From NCBI GenBank assembly GCA_014649155.1, contig BMSM01000002.1, positions 186,001 to 250,000 on the forward strand: a DNA stretch of 64,000 nucleotides, written 5' to 3'. Position numbers and translations under genes: made by a program. Numbering within the stretch: position 1 is the first letter of the stretch; each line of letters opens with the position of its first letter. This document shows, piece after piece, positions 60,954 through 64,000 of the stretch. Origin of the DNA: Streptomyces griseoviridis. Lineage in GTDB: Bacteria; Actinomycetota; Actinomycetes; Streptomycetales; Streptomycetaceae. A model generated the notes under the pieces. That model was not told the origin of the DNA. It made no database searches and saw only the letters and a list, made by a program, of their open reading frames with translations.

Positions 60954-60975
60954 GCGCATGAAAACATTCATGCGC
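60954..60975. promoter_or_regulatory. 22-bp palindrome, operator candidate
   Basis: Nine-base arms GCGCATGAA and TTCATGCGC around AACA, perfect, lying just upstream of the -35 hexamer and 28 bp after the RpiR stop codon. It may be an activator or repressor site, or the RpiR terminator. Confidence 0.6.
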
Positions 60976-61003
60976 GCTTTGTTGTGCGCCCGGGACGGGA
61001 GGC

Positions 61004-61915
61004 TCAGTCCCGCAGGAAGAACCGGTGCTCCTCGGCGAGCTGCTCGTACGCCTCCAGGCGGACCTGGGTCCGCTCCGGGTCGGCGTCGGTCATGGCCTGC
61101 AGCAGCGCCGCGCACAGCACGCCGGTGGCGGCGTAGGAGTCGAAGACCAGCCGGGAGCCGGTGCCGGTGGCGAAGGTGACGTCCGCCTCGGCCGCCACCG
61201 GGCCGAGCGCGAGGTCGGTGACGAGGGCGACCCGCAGTCCGGCACGCCGCGCCACCCGCACCGCCACCAGCGTCTCCGTCGCGTGCCGCGGCATGGAGAA
61301 CGCCAGCACCCAGGTGCCGCCGGCCTCCCGGGACTGCAGCAGGGCGTCGTGGGCGACGCTGCCGCCCCGCGTCACCAGCCGGACGTCGGGGTGGATGCGG
61401 CGGGCGGCGTAGGCGAAGTACTCGGCGTGCGAGACGGAGATGCGCAGCCCGAGCACGGTCAGCGGCATCGACCGGGACAGGGCGCGGCCGGTGTCGATCA
61501 CCGCCTTCGGGTCGGCGAAGTCGCGCCGCAGGTTCTCCAGGTTCTCGATCTCGGCGTCCACCGCCGCCTGGAGTTCGTTGCCGCGGTGCTCCTCGGCGCC
61601 GCCGCGCGTGCCCAGCGTCATCGACTGGAGCCGCTCGCGCAGCGCCGGGTAACCGCTGAAGCCGACCGCCGCGGCGAACCGGGTGACCGAGGGCTGGCTC
61701 ACCCCGACCCGGTCGGCGAGGTCCGTGATCGACAGGAACGCCGCCTCGGTGAGGTTCTCGATCAGGTACTGGGCGATGCGCCGCTGGCCGGGGGAGAGGC
61801 GGGGGCGGTCGAACAACGCCCTGAGCTGGGAGGCGGGGGAGGGCTCCGGTTCCGGGGCGGCCGGGGCCGAGGTGATCGCCGACGCCTGCGCGCGGGCCTG
61901 CTGCGGCGATGGCAC
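61004..61915 (-). CDS. MurR/RpiR family transcriptional regulator with SIS domain
   Basis: A 303-residue regulator. After a disordered Ala/Pro-rich start, residues ~30-105 form the RpiR HTH domain (SPGQRRIAQYLIENL, ADRVGVSQPSVTRFAAAVG). Residues ~130-290 form an SIS phosphosugar-binding domain (LTVLGLRISVSHAEYFAYA, GGTWVLAFSMPRHATETL). It probably senses a sugar phosphate. The GTG at 61915 has AAAGGAG 7 nt upstream and is chosen on that basis. A TATGTT -10-like hexamer (61961-61966, minus) lies upstream. Confidence 0.88.
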   Translation of the reverse strand: MPSPQQARAQASAITSAPAAPEPEPSPASQLRALFDRPRLSPGQRRIAQYLIENLTEAAFLSITDLADRVGVSQPSVTRFAAAVGFSGYPALRERLQSMTLGTRGGAEEHRGNELQAAVDAEIENLENLRRDFADPKAVIDTGRALSRSMPLTVLGLRISVSHAEYFAYAARRIHPDVRLVTRGGSVAHDALLQSREAGGTWVLAFSMPRHATETLVAVRVARRAGLRVALVTDLALGPVAAEADVTFATGTGSRLVFDSYAATGVLCAALLQAMTDADPERTQVRLEAYEQLAEEHRFFLRD

Positions 61916-61930
61916 CGGTGCTCTCCTTTG

Positions 61931-61956
61931 TCTCCCGAGGAGTCTCTCCCGAGGAG
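61931..61956 (-). repeat. direct repeat in the RpiR leader
   Basis: TCTCCCGAGGAG occurs at 61931-61942 and again at 61945-61956. It falls in the predicted 5' leader of the RpiR gene, downstream of the -10. Confidence 0.5.
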
Positions 61957-62052
61957 GTTCAACATAGCCCAGCGGCCGTCGGGGATAGCCCCGCGCGGTC
62001 CGGGAACCCGCCGCACGACCAAGACCCGTACGACGCCACGAGGAGCCGTGCC

Positions 62053-62220
62053 ATGACCGTCCCGGAAGAGAACCGGCCGAAGACCGACACCACCGACGAG
62101 GTCCTCGAGCACCGGGAGGACCGCGAGGGTGACGCCTCCCGCCAGGCCGGTGCGACCGGCCGCACGATGCGCGAGGCGCTGGAGGAGGCCCAGGTCCGTC
62201 CGGACGACTACGACGAGTAG
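62053..62220 (+). CDS. small hydrophilic hypothetical protein
   Basis: A 55-residue acidic protein (EENRPKTDTTDEVLEHREDRE, then RTMREALEEAQVRPDDYDE), probably disordered or helical. AGGAG lies 7 nt before the ATG. It resembles the 60-residue protein at 30288 in style (Glu-rich, no cysteine), without clear homology. Function unknown. Confidence 0.6.
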   Translation: MTVPEENRPKTDTTDEVLEHREDREGDASRQAGATGRTMREALEEAQVRPDDYDE

Positions 62221-62574
62221 GCCACCGGGCCCGCCACCCCGGCCCCGCGCTCCCGCCCGGCCGGGCGGCGGGCGCGCACGCCACCGGCGTCGGCGAGAGC
62301 CGGGGCGTCGCCGTCGTGCGGCGCCCCGAACGCGGCCTGCCGGCCCTGACCCTCGTACTGGATGTGCTGGTGTCAGGGGTTGGCCCGGCGCGCCCCTGAG
62401 GCCGCCGCCCCCGGCAGGACCGCCGCCCCGCGAGCCCCGTCCGCCCGGCCGGGGTTTGACTCCGCCGCAGCGGTGTACACGACAACCGCGTACCGGCGGT
62501 GGCCCCGGCCCCGCCGCGTACGACGAGCAGTGACCGATCTCCGACCTACGCACCACTCCGGCAGGTGAGACCGT
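62221..62574. other. 354-bp region without a supported gene
   Basis: No frame has both a start with ribosome site and convincing codon usage. A weak 7-bp-arm stem-loop lies at 62373-62399, possibly a terminator. Confidence 0.4.
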
Positions 62575-62973
62575 ATGGGCGCACTGAGCGCTCTGGAAGA
62601 AGCCCTCGCGAGCCGCTGGGAGGCCATCTGGGCACGGGTCCTCGGCAGGGACCCCGTGGAACTCCTGGACGCGCTGCGCACCGAGTGCGACAGCAACGCC
62701 GTGGTCTGCGCCGAGGGCCGCGTCCTCGTGCCCAACGCCTACGACGTCGCCCTCGCCGACGAGATCCACGACGAACTGACGCGCCGCGGCGGCCGGGTGG
62801 GCCAGGTCATCACCGACAGCCTGGTCCGGCACGCCGAACGGCACGGCTACGAGTGGGCGGGCCCGCTGGCGGTGCACATCGCCCGGGTCAGTGACGTGCC
62901 CAACGGCCGCTACCACGTGGCGAGCCGGGTCATGCCGCACGTGAACGCGGCGGAGTTCCCGCACGCGGGGTGA
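62575..62973 (+). CDS. DUF3662 (FhaA N-terminal-like) domain protein
   Basis: A 132-residue protein matching the DUF3662 module: [53 protein letters not shown]. In FhaA this domain precedes a linker and an FHA domain in cell-wall signalling, but here it stands alone with no FHA. It might be a truncated paralogue or a stand-alone regulator. No operon partner is clear. Confidence 0.82.
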   Translation: MGALSALEEALASRWEAIWARVLGRDPVELLDALRTECDSNAVVCAEGRVLVPNAYDVALADEIHDELTRRGGRVGQVITDSLVRHAERHGYEWAGPLAVHIARVSDVPNGRYHVASRVMPHVNAAEFPHAG

Positions 62974-63020
62974 CCCGACCGCCCCGGGGGCCCGGCACGC
63001 GCCCGGCACCGGCCGTCCGG

Positions 63021-63692
63021 TCAGCCGGCCCCGCCCGCCGCCCGCGACAGCGCCGCCCCCGGCACCACCAGGTCGGCCCGCTCCCGGGTCGCCTCGACCA
63101 GACGGGCGTTGGGCTCGTCGGTCCGGCGGACCCAGGCCGCCGCCTCCGCGGGCGACTTGCCGAACTCCACATGCCGGGCGACCAGCCGCCGCACCCGCTC
63201 CGCCGCGTCGTCCGGCGCGCAGAACCAGACCTCGTCCAGCCGCGCCCGCACCCGCTCCCAGGCGGCGTCCGCCAGCAGCAGGTAGTTGCCCTCCGTCACC
63301 ACCAGCCGGGCGGCCGGCCCCACCGGGACGGCCCCGGCGAGCGGCTGCTCCAGCACCCGTTCGAAGCCGGGCGCGTAGACGACCTCGCCGGGGTCGTCCG
63401 CCCGCAGCCGCGCCAGCAGCGCCGCGTACCCGGCCGCGTCGAAGGTGTCCGGCGCGCCCTTGCGGTCCCGGCGGCCCAGCCGCTCCAGTTCGGCGTCGGC
63501 GAGGTGGAAGCCGTCCATCGGCACGTGCGCCGCCCAGCCGGGCCCCGCGCCCGCGTTCAGCTCCCGCACCAGCCGCTCGGCGAGGGTCGTCTTGCCCGCG
63601 CCGGGGCTGCCGGTGATGCCGAGGAGGGCCCGGCCGCCGCCGCGGGGCAGCGCACGGGCACGGGCCAGGAGGTCGTCGAAGGTCAGCGGCAC
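63021..63692 (-). CDS. nucleoside/nucleotide kinase family protein (P-loop, PanK/uridine kinase-like)
   Basis: A 223-residue P-loop kinase. [21 protein letters not shown] is Walker A, and [23 protein letters not shown] is the DGFH motif of uridine and fructose kinase-like proteins. [10 protein letters not shown] follows. It probably phosphorylates a sugar or nucleoside. The GTG at 63692 is used. It diverges from the HAD gene at 63777 across 84 bp. Confidence 0.88.
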   Translation of the reverse strand: MPLTFDDLLARARALPRGGGRALLGITGSPGAGKTTLAERLVRELNAGAGPGWAAHVPMDGFHLADAELERLGRRDRKGAPDTFDAAGYAALLARLRADDPGEVVYAPGFERVLEQPLAGAVPVGPAARLVVTEGNYLLLADAAWERVRARLDEVWFCAPDDAAERVRRLVARHVEFGKSPAEAAAWVRRTDEPNARLVEATRERADLVVPGAALSRAAGGAG

Positions 63693-63776
63693 ATCCCGAG
63701 TGTGCCACCCGCCCGGCCCGGCCCTTGTGGCAGGGACCACCCGATGGGACGCGCGCCGACGGGGAACTGTGACCGT

Positions 63777-64000
63777 ATGACGACGCAGCTCGGCCTTCCC
63801 GCGGACATCCAGGCGTGCCTCTTCGACCTCGACGGGGTCGTGACGAAGACGGCGGTGGTGCACGCGGCCGCCTGGAAGGAGACGTTCGACTCGTTCCTGC
63901 GGGAGCGGGACGGCGCCGGCTTCCGGCCCTTCACCGACTCCGACTACGACGAGTACGTCGACGGCCGGCCCCGCGCCGACGGCGTGCGCACCTTCCTCGC
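63777..64000 (+). CDS. HAD family hydrolase, beta-phosphoglucomutase-like (partial)
   Basis: The first 74 codons are seen; the gene runs past the right edge. [25 protein letters not shown] gives motif I with the DxDGV form of beta-phosphoglucomutases. In Streptomyces such genes often stand next to a GH65 phosphorylase, which cannot be checked here. The ATG at 63777 has a TGTGAC just upstream. Confidence 0.85.
   Translation, partial: MTTQLGLPADIQACLFDLDGVVTKTAVVHAAAWKETFDSFLRERDGAGFRPFTDSDYDEYVDGRPRADGVRTFL

Noticed and set aside
60954..60975. Simple terminator of the RpiR gene
   Set aside because: Kept only as an alternative: it has no T-run in the RpiR direction and directly abuts a well-spaced promoter.
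62373..62735. Minus-strand frame opposite the DUF3662 gene
   Set aside because: Overlaps a better-supported gene and has poor codon usage and no family resemblance.
1..64000. tRNA, rRNA, transposase or phage genes
   Set aside because: None found when reading both strands; the two pseudogenes show no flanking inverted repeats or target duplications.

Overview
The window looks like a stretch of Streptomyces (or close actinomycete) chromosome. The DNA is very GC-rich with strong GC bias at third codon positions, GTG starts are common, and there are markers of mycothiol chemistry (an S-(hydroxymethyl)mycothiol dehydrogenase), F420/deazaflavin oxidoreductases, several SpoIIE-type phosphatases and secreted polysaccharide hydrolases. 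I see no rRNA, tRNA, CRISPR array, transposase or phage gene. About 62 intact protein genes, two badly frameshifted pseudogenes and one gene cut by the right edge are supported.

Layout. 1-16.9 kb: mostly small-molecule redox and housekeeping genes (two SDRs, FUSC, HAD, PHP, VanZ, DUF4230, STAS, quinone oxidoreductase divergent from a GlxA-type regulator, VOC, DUF4235, a Xi-class GST-like protein, CDF transporter, DDN-like oxidoreductase, 3Fe-4S ferredoxin, flavoprotein, aldo/keto reductase and two secreted proteins). 17-25.2 kb: a PAS/GAF/SpoIIE/HATPase phosphatase, then a large exported GH2 enzyme and an exported GH9 cellulase with a perfect CebR-type box in front of it. 25.3-25.9 kb: a small two-gene cassette resembling an antitoxin and a Doc/Fic toxin with a degenerate active site. 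26.0-27.0 kb: a multiply frameshifted RICIN-type pseudogene. 27-31.5 kb: FMN alpha-hydroxy-acid oxidase, CDGSH protein, HemK-like methyltransferase, a heme-oxygenase-fold protein and an exopolyphosphatase.

31.6-37.8 kb is the most distinctive locus: a 71-residue double-glycine peptide precursor without cysteine, a HlyD-like adaptor, an ABC transporter with a C39 leader peptidase and a second NHLM-type ABC transporter, all on the minus strand and with no recognisable peptide-modifying enzyme beside them. Immediately upstream lie two large SpoIIE phosphatases transcribed divergently (38.4-43.2 kb).

43.3-50.4 kb: methyltransferase, MarR plus isochorismatase-fold pair, phosphoesterase, ABC exporter, and a mycothiol-dependent formaldehyde detoxification pair. 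50.4-50.6 kb carries an intergenic array of about eight 16-bp repeats. 52.1-53.3 kb is a broken streptogrisin-type serine protease. 53.4-64 kb: PatB-like C-S lyase, F420-type protein, DUF35, TetR, an ATP-grasp-like protein, flavin reductase, a fourth SpoIIE phosphatase with an ANTAR-like N-terminus, a hypothetical gene with an unusually AT-rich promoter, an RpiR regulator, DUF3662, a P-loop kinase, and the start of a beta-phosphoglucomutase-like HAD gene.

Two themes recur. SpoIIE-type PP2C signalling appears four times, plus one STAS antagonist. A TAnnnT-type hexamer lies exactly 6-7 nt upstream of the start codon at about eleven genes, which suggests leaderless transcripts.
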